NCBI GenBank assembly: GCA_016790045.1
Contig: JAEUPW010000050.1
Location: 1-33,914, forward strand
DNA: 33,914 nucleotides
Source: Candidatus Competibacteraceae bacterium
Lineage (GTDB): Bacteria > Pseudomonadota > Gammaproteobacteria > Competibacterales > Competibacteraceae
Reading direction: 5' to 3'
In this document: in pieces, positions 18,797-26,048 of the stretch
Layout: every line of letters begins with the position of its first letter
Numbering within the stretch: the stretch's first letter is position 1
The notes under the pieces: generated by a model
Databases searched by the model: none
What the model saw: only the letters and a program-made list of their open reading frames with translations
Told to the model about the DNA's origin: nothing
Translations under genes and position numbers: made by a program

Positions 18797-21142
18797 TCAA
18801 TCCAGTCGGTTCAATAGAGGCCGCGCCACGATCAGAGCGGCGATGAAACTGGCGGCCGCGCCCAGGCTCACGGTCAACCCGATGGCCCGAAGCGCCGGCA
18901 GCGCCGACGTTGAAAGCATAGCAAACACGATCAGCGCCGAGGCGCAACACACCATCAAGGCGTGCAGGGTGCGGCGGCGCAAATCCGCGTCCGCGGCGGG
19001 CCGGCTGAAAAACAGCCCGTAATCGACGCCGATGCCCAACACCAGCAGCAGCGACACCAGATGGAACAGCGACAGCCGCTCGCCCAGGGCCAACAGCGTC
19101 GCCACGGTGAACAGCAGCGCCAGCAGCACCGGCAACAGCGCGGCCACGGCCGGCCTCCAGGCGCGCAAACCCCAGCCCACCACCGCCACGATCAGCGCGC
19201 TGCCCCAGGCCAGCCGCCACAGGGCCGCCGCGCGGAATTCCGCCACCAGCCGGTTGGTCTCGGCGCGCAAGTCCAGATAATAGGCCCGCGCGTTATCCGG
19301 TTGCGGCAACCCCGCCGCCAGGGCTCGCGCGTCCCGCACCCCGCTCAAAGGCAACAGCGCGGTCCAGCCGCGCGCTCCGACCGACAGCAGGGAGCGGACC
19401 CGGACGCCCAGCACGCTCTCGCCCACCTCCTCCAATCGCAGCGGCGAGGCGGCGCGCGCGGCGGCGATGGCATCGAGAAACGGCGCGAACAAACCGGGCT
19501 TGAACGGCAACCCTTCCAGCGCGATATCGAGGTTCGCGGCCAAGGTTTCCGCCTCCGGCAACGCCGCTTGCCGCTGGCGCTGGGTCGCGAGGCTCGGCAA
19601 ATAGCGCATGGCCCCATCGTAACCGGCCAGCATCCCCGCCTGCCGCTGACGCTCCAGATAAGCCCCGACGCTTTCGCTGGCCCGCAGCGCGGTTTCGGCG
19701 TCGGGCGCGGTGATGGCGATCAGATGGCCGACTTCCGGCGCGCCCAGCGCGCCGCGCAACGCCTGATCGACTCGCAACAGCTCGCGCGGCACCGGGCTGA
19801 GCGCGGCCAGATCGTTTTCCCACAGCGGCGGCGCTTTGGCGAGCAAGCCGATCAGCAGCAGAACCCCGAGACCGCCGAACGCCAGCGCCAGGCGCGGCCG
19901 GGGCCGCAACAGCTTGTCGGCCCAATCGCCGACCACGGTCGGGCGCGGCGGCCGCCAGTGCGGCGGGACCAGCACCGGCAACAGCCAGCGGGTCGTCGCC
20001 ATGGCGGCGATGACCCCGGCGACGGTGAACACCCCCAATTGGCCCAAACCCGGAAAGCCGGAATCCAGCATCGCCAGACAGCCGAGCGCGGTGGTGGCGG
20101 CGCACAGCCGCAGCGTCGGCCACAACTGCCGCAGCGTCTCTTCCACGGTTTCGCCGGCGCGCCGGTGGCTGAACAGATAGGTGGGGTAATCCAGCGTTTC
20201 GCCGAGCAGCGTCACGCTGAACGCCAGCGTGATCAGATAAAGCTGGCCGAACAGCAAACCGACCGCCGCCGCGCCGGCCAGCAGCGCCGAGAGCATCGGC
20301 AGCGCGCCGAGCCAAAGCGTGCGCGCCGAGCCGTAGACCGCCAGCAACAGCAGCGCGACCGCCGCCAGGGACAGCCCGCTCAGCCATTCCGCCTGCGCGC
20401 GCACCCGATCCTCGGATAGCGTCGCCAGCACGCCGGGGCCGCTCAAGGTCAGGCTGACCCCGGTGGCGGCCCCCGCTCCCGCAAAGGCTTGACGGATCGC
20501 GGCGACCACCGCGCGCTGGGCTTTGAGATCGTAGCCGGAGGCGCGCGTCTCGACCAGCAGCAAAGCGCGCGCGCCATCGGGAGAGAACCAGACCCCCAAA
20601 CGCTTGGCCGGCTCGCGCAAGCCGCCTTGCAACAGCCGCAACAGGCTCAACAGCTCGCCGGTCGGGTCCTCGGCCAACCAGCGTTTCTGAAAGACCCCCA
20701 GCGGCGATTGCAGCTCCGCCAGCCGCTGTTGCAAGGCGGCGCGCAAGCCGCCCGCCGTGAAGCGCTCCGGCGCGACGGCGGGACTGAGCCAATAGCGCTG
20801 GGCGAGCAAGGCTTGCAAATCGGCGTCGGGCAGCGTTTCCGCGCCGTTGACCACCCGCGCGAACGCGGGATCGGGCCGCAACCGCTCCGCCAACCGGCGG
20901 CTGGCGGCGGCGCGATCGGCCTCGGAACCGCCGTCCAATCCCAGCAGAATCAACCGCGTGGTCGGGCCGCTGCGCAACTGTTCCAGCAGCAATTCGGCGG
21001 CCGGATCGGCGCGCGGCGCGAACAGGGTCAGATCGGCGACCACCGGCGTGGTCCAGGCGATCCAGCCACTCGCCAGCACGGCCAGCAACCACAGCAGCGG
21101 AATCCACCGGCGAGGCGCGAAATTCAAGCGGCGTCTCTCCAA
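18797..21142 (-). CDS. MMPL/RND-family exporter of the aryl-polyene locus
   Basis: A 781-residue inner-membrane transporter of the RND superfamily, comparable in size to MMPL-like proteins of other aryl-polyene and lipid export loci. There is one helix near residues 13-31 (WIPLLWLLAVLASGWIAWT), a periplasmic domain of about 220 residues, a helix cluster at about 255-390 containing GETLDYPTYLFSHR, another helix near 418-435, a second periplasmic domain, and a final cluster at about 645-780 with VLGIGVDYGLFFSR. The paired GxxxDY motifs are the proton-relay signature of the family. It begins 10 bases after the LolA-like gene and ends 3 bases before the ketosynthase. It probably hands the lipid-linked polyene to the LolA-like carrier. 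Confidence 0.92.
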   Translation of the reverse strand: MERRRLNFAPRRWIPLLWLLAVLASGWIAWTTPVVADLTLFAPRADPAAELLLEQLRSGPTTRLILLGLDGGSEADRAAASRRLAERLRPDPAFARVVNGAETLPDADLQALLAQRYWLSPAVAPERFTAGGLRAALQQRLAELQSPLGVFQKRWLAEDPTGELLSLLRLLQGGLREPAKRLGVWFSPDGARALLLVETRASGYDLKAQRAVVAAIRQAFAGAGAATGVSLTLSGPGVLATLSEDRVRAQAEWLSGLSLAAVALLLLAVYGSARTLWLGALPMLSALLAGAAAVGLLFGQLYLITLAFSVTLLGETLDYPTYLFSHRRAGETVEETLRQLWPTLRLCAATTALGCLAMLDSGFPGLGQLGVFTVAGVIAAMATTRWLLPVLVPPHWRPPRPTVVGDWADKLLRPRPRLALAFGGLGVLLLIGLLAKAPPLWENDLAALSPVPRELLRVDQALRGALGAPEVGHLIAITAPDAETALRASESVGAYLERQRQAGMLAGYDGAMRYLPSLATQRQRQAALPEAETLAANLDIALEGLPFKPGLFAPFLDAIAAARAASPLRLEEVGESVLGVRVRSLLSVGARGWTALLPLSGVRDARALAAGLPQPDNARAYYLDLRAETNRLVAEFRAAALWRLAWGSALIVAVVGWGLRAWRPAVAALLPVLLALLFTVATLLALGERLSLFHLVSLLLVLGIGVDYGLFFSRPAADADLRRRTLHALMVCCASALIVFAMLSTSALPALRAIGLTVSLGAAASFIAALIVARPLLNRLD

Positions 21143-21152
21143 TTTCGCCGGC

Positions 21153-21710
21153 CTAACGGGGCGTCAGCGTCAGCACGCCACGGTCGCCGCCGGCTTCCAA
21201 AGTCTCCACGCTCGCGATCCGCGCCTCCTGCCCGCGCAGCACGATCGCGGTCACGTAGCGGGCGGCTTCCGGGGCCAGCGGCGTCAGGCGCAAGCTCCAG
21301 GACGCGGGCGCGCCCTCGAACTCCAGGCGGTAAAAGCGCTCCAGCGTCTTGCGGTCGCCGGCTTGGGTGGCGCGGATCGCCTCCACCAGCGGCCGCAGTT
21401 GCGGATAACCGTTCAGATCGAACTGGCGGCGACCGGCGGCCGGCGTTTCCACGGTCAGCCAATCGCCGTCGGCCTCGTAATCCTCCGCTTGGGGAAACAG
21501 CGTTTGCTTGCGCAAAAAGCCCGGCGCGCGGTAATACAGCCGCCCGGTCGCGACCAGCGGCTCTCGCAGCGCCGCGAGGTGCTTTTCTTCCCGAAAATCG
21601 CCTTCCACCGCCGGCACCGCCGCCAGCAGCCGCATGACCTGATCCAAGCTCTCCTGACCGAAACCGGCCAGCGGCCCGCACAGCAACAGCGCCGCGAGCC
21701 AGCGCTTCAT
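21153..21710 (-). CDS. LolA-like periplasmic lipid carrier
   Basis: A 185-residue exported protein related to the outer-membrane lipoprotein carrier LolA. The start chosen is the ATG at 21710-21708 (MKRWLAALLLCGPLAGFGQ), which gives a clean Sec signal peptide with cleavage likely near residue 19; a longer frame would run back through the dehydratase gene. The mature protein has LolA-like features: ESLDQVMRLLAAVPAVEGDFREEKHLAAL, then a beta-rich stretch with GRLYYRAPGFLRKQ. LolA-like proteins are a standard member of aryl-polyene loci and are thought to shuttle the hydrophobic product across the periplasm. It overlaps the dehydratase stop by 4 bases (21707-21710) and precedes the MMPL exporter by 10 bases. 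Confidence 0.88.
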   Translation of the reverse strand: MKRWLAALLLCGPLAGFGQESLDQVMRLLAAVPAVEGDFREEKHLAALREPLVATGRLYYRAPGFLRKQTLFPQAEDYEADGDWLTVETPAAGRRQFDLNGYPQLRPLVEAIRATQAGDRKTLERFYRLEFEGAPASWSLRLTPLAPEAARYVTAIVLRGQEARIASVETLEAGGDRGVLTLTPR

Positions 21711-22156
21711 CGGTCGGCGCTTCCGGCGCTCGGGCGCGGGGCGATAGTCACGCGCGCCTCGGCCAACAGGCGACCGGCGGCGCTGACCGCAATCGCGTAA
21801 ATGCATTGCGCGCCCTCGCCCAACAGCAGCCGCGCCTCGACCTCCAACGGCGCGGCGTCGGCGTCCAGCTCATCGGCGAACCAACGCAGATCGCGCAGCG
21901 CGGCCAAATAGCCGGGCGGCGCGGTTTGGCCCTCCTTGCGGGCGCGCAACGCGCCGTGAATCGCCGCCGCCTGACCGCCGTACTCCACCGCGTGCGCGGC
22001 GCAAAGCCGCCCCTCCCGGCGCAGCGGGTTGGCCGGGTCGCGGTGGGTTTCGGTCAAACAGCGAATGCTGTGCGCGTCCCAAGCCGCGACCTTCTCCAGC
22101 AGGCACATGGTCCCGCTGTGAGGGATCAGGCTTCGAATTTCAATGTTGTCGATCAT
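21707..22156 (-). CDS. Hotdog-fold 3-hydroxyacyl-ACP dehydratase 1 (ApeP-type)
   Basis: A 149-residue single-hotdog dehydratase predicted to remove water from the 3-hydroxyacyl-ACP to leave a conjugated double bond. The N-terminal SLIPHSGTMCLLEKV (residues 9-23) carries the conserved His, and CAAHAVEYGGQAAAIHGAL near residues 52-70 is the long hotdog helix with the acidic residue. This pattern differs from classical FabZ (HFP..P...G) but is typical of aryl-polyene loci. It overlaps chain-length-factor-like gene 2 by 4 bases and the LolA-like gene by 4 bases. A second, FabZ-like hotdog is encoded at 28507-28815. Confidence 0.88.
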   Translation of the reverse strand: MIDNIEIRSLIPHSGTMCLLEKVAAWDAHSIRCLTETHRDPANPLRREGRLCAAHAVEYGGQAAAIHGALRARKEGQTAPPGYLAALRDLRWFADELDADAAPLEVEARLLLGEGAQCIYAIAVSAAGRLLAEARVTIAPRPSAGSADR

Positions 22157-22944
22157 CGGACCTGCACGTTCAGTTCGAGGCGGGCCGCCGGCAGATAGGG
22201 CAACGCGAGCGCCGCCGATCCGCCGATCGCGAGCCGCCGCAACAGCGGCAGCGCGCGCGCGGCGGGATTGCTCAAGCGCAGGCGCTCCAACCGTTCATCC
22301 GGCAGCGAATCGGCCGCGCCGGGCCGGATCCGCAAATCGCGGAGGGTGGCGATACTACCGGGAAGCGGCTCCGGCGTCAGCAGCAACGCCAGGCCAAACG
22401 GGGCGCCGACCGCCCGAAACGGTCGCAAGGCCAGCGGCGGCGGGGTGTCGTAAGCCACCAGCAGCACCGGCCGCCACTCCAGCCGCGCCAGCGCGACGGC
22501 TTCCAGCAGGCCGGCGGCGAAAGTGGCGTCAAACGCGCCGACGCTGACCGCCGGACGCATCGAACCGGTCGCGATGCTCCAATAGCCGAGCGGGGCGTTG
22601 TGCACCGAGTGGTTGAACTGGCCGGGCGAAAGCGCGCGTTCGGGTTCGAGCAACGCCTGGCACAGCGCGTCCAGGGCTTCGGTGTTGCCGCCGGCGCAGG
22701 CGAACACCGCCCCGCAACGCCCGGCGTCCAGCCCGGCGGCGTCCAGCGCCTCGCCCGCCGCCTGCAAGGCCAACCGGACGGTCAGCGTCGCCCGGCGCGC
22801 TTCGTTGCGCGGCAGCCGCACCCGATCGAAGCGCAAAGCCGCCTCTGGGCCGTAGGGCCGCGATCCCGCCAGCACCGGGCGCCCGCTCGGCCAGTCCGGC
22901 AGACCGGGCGCGCACACGCCCACGCCGCTGACCCACGCGCTCAT
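22153..22944 (-). CDS. Beta-ketoacyl synthase-like chain-length factor 2 (Ketoacyl-synt_2 type)
   Basis: A 263-residue paralogue of the protein at 16797-17600. Start at the ATG 22944-22942 (MSAWVSGVGVCAPGLPDW); the frame upstream overlaps the DUF218 gene and is not used. It shares VGVCAPGLPDW, NEARRATLTVRLALQAA, SVHNAPLGYWSIATG and RLSNPAARALPLL with its paralogue, about the same spacing throughout. The nucleophile-elbow region reads GAFDATFAAG with no Cys, and the histidine half of ketosynthases is missing, so it should be non-catalytic. It is coupled by 4-base overlaps to the DUF218 gene upstream and the dehydratase downstream, away from the catalytic ketosynthase. Whether it replaces or joins paralogue 1 in the heterodimer cannot be told from sequence. 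Confidence 0.87.
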   Translation of the reverse strand: MSAWVSGVGVCAPGLPDWPSGRPVLAGSRPYGPEAALRFDRVRLPRNEARRATLTVRLALQAAGEALDAAGLDAGRCGAVFACAGGNTEALDALCQALLEPERALSPGQFNHSVHNAPLGYWSIATGSMRPAVSVGAFDATFAAGLLEAVALARLEWRPVLLVAYDTPPPLALRPFRAVGAPFGLALLLTPEPLPGSIATLRDLRIRPGAADSLPDERLERLRLSNPAARALPLLRRLAIGGSAALALPYLPAARLELNVQVR

Positions 22945-23633
22945 GAGATGCGCGTCAGGTTCCGGCGGTTTCCGGTCCAGCGCGACCACGCCTTGCCGAC
23001 GCGATACCAGTGCAGATAGTACGCCTCCCGGCCGAGCCGCCAGACGGTCAGCGGGTTGAGGTCGAGACGATCCTCGGCGGCGCACAGCCTGGGGTGCAGC
23101 GCCAGACCGCGCGCCAGCGCTTCGCTGCGGGCCAGATGGTGCCGGCTGGTCACCAGGACGAAAGGGCGGTCGCGCAACTCCGCCCGCAACCGGCGGGCGT
23201 GGCGCAAGTTGTCGAGCGTGTTCAGCGATTGATCCTCGACGAACAGCGCCGGCGCCGGGATGCCGGACGCTCGCAGAAATTCTCGGCCGCATTCGGCTTC
23301 GCTGATCGCGCCGCCGGTGGGACCGCCGACCAGCAGCACGCGCCGCCGGGGATCGGCCCGATACAGCGCGGCGGCGCGCCGCAGGCGGCGGGCATAGCCA
23401 GGCCCTACCGCATCGCCGATCAGGCGCGCGCCCAGCACCACGATCCACTCCCCCTCGATCCCGGAAACCGGCGTGCCGCGCGCGATCCGCCAGACCCGAT
23501 AATAGAGCCAAACCCCGCTCAAACCGGCCGTCGCCAGCAGCACCAAATTGGACAAAACCAGCATCGCCGCGCCGTTCCAGCCGATGCCGCGCTGGCGGGC
23601 GAACCATCGTTCGGGAGCCAATCCGGGTTTCAA
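22941..23633 (-). CDS. DUF218/YdcF-SanA-like membrane protein in the polyene operon
   Basis: A protein of about 230 residues with one N-terminal hydrophobic helix (AAMLVLSNLVLLATAGLSGV) and a DUF218 domain as in YdcF, SanA and ElyC. Family landmarks are WIVVLGARLIGD, RVLLVGGPTGGAISEAE, FVEDQSLNTLDNLRHAR and VLVTSRHHLARSEAL. The start is taken as TTG 23633-23631: it overlaps the acyltransferase TGA as TTGA and has GAGGA 6 bases before it. A TTG 13 codons further up also keeps the frame open but has no such site. DUF218 proteins affect envelope polysaccharide or undecaprenyl-linked processes, though the biochemical activity is unproven. Its place inside the operon suggests a role in processing or exporting the polyene; that is inference. 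Confidence 0.83.
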   Translation of the reverse strand: MKPGLAPERWFARQRGIGWNGAAMLVLSNLVLLATAGLSGVWLYYRVWRIARGTPVSGIEGEWIVVLGARLIGDAVGPGYARRLRRAAALYRADPRRRVLLVGGPTGGAISEAECGREFLRASGIPAPALFVEDQSLNTLDNLRHARRLRAELRDRPFVLVTSRHHLARSEALARGLALHPRLCAAEDRLDLNPLTVWRLGREAYYLHWYRVGKAWSRWTGNRRNLTRIS

Positions 23634-24535
23634 CTCGATTCCTCGGCCCAGTAATCGTAGAAATTGAACCAATTATAAGGCGCGAGCCGGGCGTAATGCT
23701 CCAGGCGCTCGGCATAGCGCTGGACCCAAACGCCCAACTGCTCCTGGCGGCGGCGCGGCTCCAGCGCGATCCGCTCGGCCAGCTTTTCGAAATGCACGTC
23801 GTAGCGATCGCCGCCCCGATATAAACCGAAACACAGAATCACCGGACACTCCATCAGCGCCGCCAGCAGGATCGGCCCGATGGGAAACCGGGTTTCCTGG
23901 CCGAAAAACCGGCAGCATACCGTCTTGTCGTCCTGCGCCACCCGGTCGCCCAGCGCGCCGATCAAACAGCCTCGCGCCACGCTTTCTTGCACCGCCAGCA
24001 GCGTTTCGGGCCGACCGATGGGAATGATGGCTCGCGCCAGTTCCGGATTTAGCGCCTCGAACAACCGGGTCAGGGCTCGATTGTGTTCGACGTTCATCAA
24101 AATCTTGATCGGAAAGGGGCGCAGGGTCGAGCCGACCCCCCGCAAGGCGTCAAAGCTGCCCAAATGCGAGCCCAACAAAATGCAGCCCCGGCCCGAGGCC
24201 ACCTGATCCAAAATCGTCTGGCCGCCGAAAATCTCGATGCGGAAATAATCCAGCCGGCCGGTCAGAAAATAGACCCGATCCAGGACGGTGGCCGCAAAAC
24301 AGTGGATGTGGTGAAACAGCTCCCGCCAGCGCGGCTCCCGGCCCGACACCCGGCGCAGATAAAGCCGGGAACCCTGGCGGGCGGCGGCGGCGGTGATCAG
24401 AAAATACAGGGTGATGGGATACAGCAAAGCGCGGGCGGCGGGGCGGCCGAGATACAGCGCGATCGCGCGGATCAGCCAAAGCGCCAGCGGCGAGCCCCGC
24501 TCCGGCAACCGCGCCCAGTTCCGGCTTCGGCTCAC
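23630..24535 (-). CDS. LpxL/HtrB-type lysophospholipid-like acyltransferase (LPLAT)
   Basis: A 301-residue membrane-associated acyltransferase related to the late lipid A acyltransferases. The catalytic HxxxxD appears as GSHLGSFD, His124 and Asp129, followed by ILMNVEHNRALTRLFEALNP. An N-terminal hydrophobic stretch (LALWLIRAIALYLGRP and LYPITLYFLITAAAARQ) precedes it. LGDRVAQDDKTVCCRFFGQE near 195-215 is the usual second block. The start is GTG at 24535 with GGAGA 9 bases upstream on the minus strand, 30 bases after the ACP stop. Acyltransferases of this type are a regular part of aryl-polyene loci, where they are thought to move the finished polyene from ACP onto a lipid anchor. The acceptor is not shown by the sequence. 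Confidence 0.9.
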   Translation of the reverse strand: MSRSRNWARLPERGSPLALWLIRAIALYLGRPAARALLYPITLYFLITAAAARQGSRLYLRRVSGREPRWRELFHHIHCFAATVLDRVYFLTGRLDYFRIEIFGGQTILDQVASGRGCILLGSHLGSFDALRGVGSTLRPFPIKILMNVEHNRALTRLFEALNPELARAIIPIGRPETLLAVQESVARGCLIGALGDRVAQDDKTVCCRFFGQETRFPIGPILLAALMECPVILCFGLYRGGDRYDVHFEKLAERIALEPRRRQEQLGVWVQRYAERLEHYARLAPYNWFNFYDYWAEESS

Positions 24536-24565
24536 GGGCTGGCGTCTCCGCTGGCGAGCGCGCCG

Positions 24566-24835
24566 TCAGCGGGCGCGCTGCTGTTCGATATGCTGGCTCA
24601 AGGCCCGCAGCGAGGCGAACACGCGCCGGTTTTCCTTGTCGTCCGAACGCAGTTGAAAACCGTAAGTCTTCGAAACCGCCAGCGCCAATTCCAGCGCGTC
24701 GATGGAATCCAAACCCAGGCCCTCGCCGAACAGCGGCTCTTCCGGAGCGATTTCTTCCGGCTTGACATCTTCCAGATGCAGGGTCTCGACCAACAGTCGA
24801 GCCACCTCCAGCTCGAACGGTGAAAGCGGTTGCAT
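24566..24835 (-). CDS. Acyl carrier protein of the polyene synthase
   Basis: An 89-residue carrier with the phosphopantetheine site Ser44 in GEGLGLDSIDALEL. It starts MQPLSPFELEVARLLVETLH and is acidic with some extra charged residues near the C-terminus. The ATG at 24835 has GAGG at 24842-24845 (minus strand), 6 bases upstream. It is the first gene of the long operon, 30 bases ahead of the acyltransferase. Described aryl-polyene loci of the E. coli type often carry two ACPs; only this one is visible here. Confidence 0.93.
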   Translation of the reverse strand: MQPLSPFELEVARLLVETLHLEDVKPEEIAPEEPLFGEGLGLDSIDALELALAVSKTYGFQLRSDDKENRRVFASLRALSQHIEQQRAR

Positions 24836-25050
24836 TGATGACCTCGCGGGAGTGTATTGTGATCTCGGTAACCGTTTTGAGTCGTGGTGCTATCACGGTT
24901 CGCACATGCGTTGATAGACTATATCATGCCCGTTAAAAATAACCTTTACCCGCTCGGATCGACGCTGTCGAAAGCCCTGCCCCCCCCTTGTGATCGCCGT
25001 GGAGCGCCGGGCTTGGAGGTCGGGGGCCGCGCCCGCCCACCCGGCCCGAC
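24836..25050. promoter_or_regulatory. Divergent promoter/operator region between the polyene operon and the chorismatase gene
   Basis: A 215-base gap between two divergently read blocks, more AT-rich than its surroundings between 24840 and 24960. Two inverted repeats stand out: AACCGT (24870-24875) with ACGGTT (24895-24900), and TGATA gacta TATCA around 24912-24926. Either could be an operator, and the second lies in an AT-rich stretch suited to a -10. No full sigma70 promoter with good spacing could be picked by eye. No regulator gene is adjacent. Confidence 0.4.
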
Positions 25051-26037
25051 ATGAGCCTGTTCACCGTTTTCTATGGCGACGCCGCCGACTGCCGCGACCG
25101 CTTGCGCGACGACCGTCTGCTGGCGCTGGTCCGTTTCGCTCATCCCCCCGCCACGGAAGCGGACGGACGGATTTGCACCGTCGATCTCGAAGCGTTGGGC
25201 TCCGGCGCGACCGCCGAAATCTGGCTGGGCGCGCGCCCGGCGCGCGTTGCGGTGAGCGAAGGCATCTACCACGCCGATGACGGCGAGGTGCTGTTCCTGC
25301 ACGCCCGCTCAGACGAATACGCGCCGGATGCGCTGCAACCGCTGACCGCCGTGCTTTACCGGCGGCTGTTCGCCAAGGCCCGCGCCCTGGGCTACCCGCA
25401 CGTTCTGCGCGTCTGGAATTACTTTTCCCGGATCAACCAGGAATGCGGCGGCCTGGAACGCTACCGGGCCTTTTGCGCGGGCCGGCATCAGGCGCTGGCG
25501 GCGGAACTGGCCGAATTCGAAACTCGCCTGCCCGCCGCCTCGGCCATCGGCACCCGCGCCGCCGGCTTGCAAGTCTGCGCGCTGGCCGCTCGCGAGCCGG
25601 GCGCGCAGATCGAAAACCCGCGCCAGGTCAGCGCTTTTCGTTATCCCCGCCAATACGGCCGGCGCAGCCCTTCCTTTTCGCGCGCCATCTTGAAATCCTG
25701 GGGCGAGGGCCGCGAACACCTGTATATTTCCGGCACCGCCAGCATCGTCGGCCACGCGAGCAGGCATGACGATTTGTCCGGCCAGTTGGAGGAAACCCTC
25801 GCCAATCTGGACGCCTTGCTGGCCGAAGCGGAGCGACGGGCGGAAAACCCGCTCGCGCTGGCGCTGCTGAAAATCTACGTCCGGCCCGAACTGGACCCCG
25901 CGCCCTTGCGCGAGCGCATCGCGCGGACCTTCGGCGAGCGGACGCCGCTGCTGTTCTTGCGCGCCGACATCTGCCGGCGAGAGCTGCTGCTCGAAATCGA
26001 AGGGCTGGCGACCGCGCCCGCCGCCCGCCACCTTTAG
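25051..26037 (+). CDS. Chorismatase, FkbO/Hyg5/XanB2 family
   Basis: Converts chorismate to a hydroxybenzoate (or dihydroxycyclohexadiene acid) plus pyruvate. In Xanthomonas, XanB2 gives 3- and 4-hydroxybenzoate for the pigment xanthomonadin and for ubiquinone. The 328-residue length fits the family. Diagnostic stretches are VWNYFSRINQECGGLERY (121-138), ENPRQVSAFRYPRQYGR (188-204), SPSFSRA (206-212) and YISGTASIVGHAS (225-237). Older annotations call these pteridine-dependent deoxygenases. The ATG at 25051 lacks a strong ribosome site. It is read divergently from the ACP operon and is followed after 11 bases by a methyltransferase. Which hydroxybenzoate isomer it makes cannot be decided by eye. 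Confidence 0.92.
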   Translation: MSLFTVFYGDAADCRDRLRDDRLLALVRFAHPPATEADGRICTVDLEALGSGATAEIWLGARPARVAVSEGIYHADDGEVLFLHARSDEYAPDALQPLTAVLYRRLFAKARALGYPHVLRVWNYFSRINQECGGLERYRAFCAGRHQALAAELAEFETRLPAASAIGTRAAGLQVCALAAREPGAQIENPRQVSAFRYPRQYGRRSPSFSRAILKSWGEGREHLYISGTASIVGHASRHDDLSGQLEETLANLDALLAEAERRAENPLALALLKIYVRPELDPAPLRERIARTFGERTPLLFLRADICRRELLLEIEGLATAPAARHL

Positions 26038-26048
26038 GATCGCGCCCC

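Noticed and set aside
18962-20419. 485-codon plus-strand frame opposite the MMPL exporter
   Set aside because: It is extremely rich in Gln, Arg, Pro and Ala, the expected antisense of a Leu/Ala-rich membrane protein, and has no motif.
23634-23672. Upstream TTG start (23672) for the DUF218 protein
   Set aside because: It has no ribosome site and adds 13 residues inside the acyltransferase gene. The TTG at 23633 has GAGGA 6 bases upstream and a TTGA overlap.
22153-23715. 520-codon version of the second chain-length-factor-like protein
   Set aside because: The upstream half is a shadow of the DUF218 gene. The family match begins at MSAWVSGVGV (22944), coupled to the DUF218 stop.
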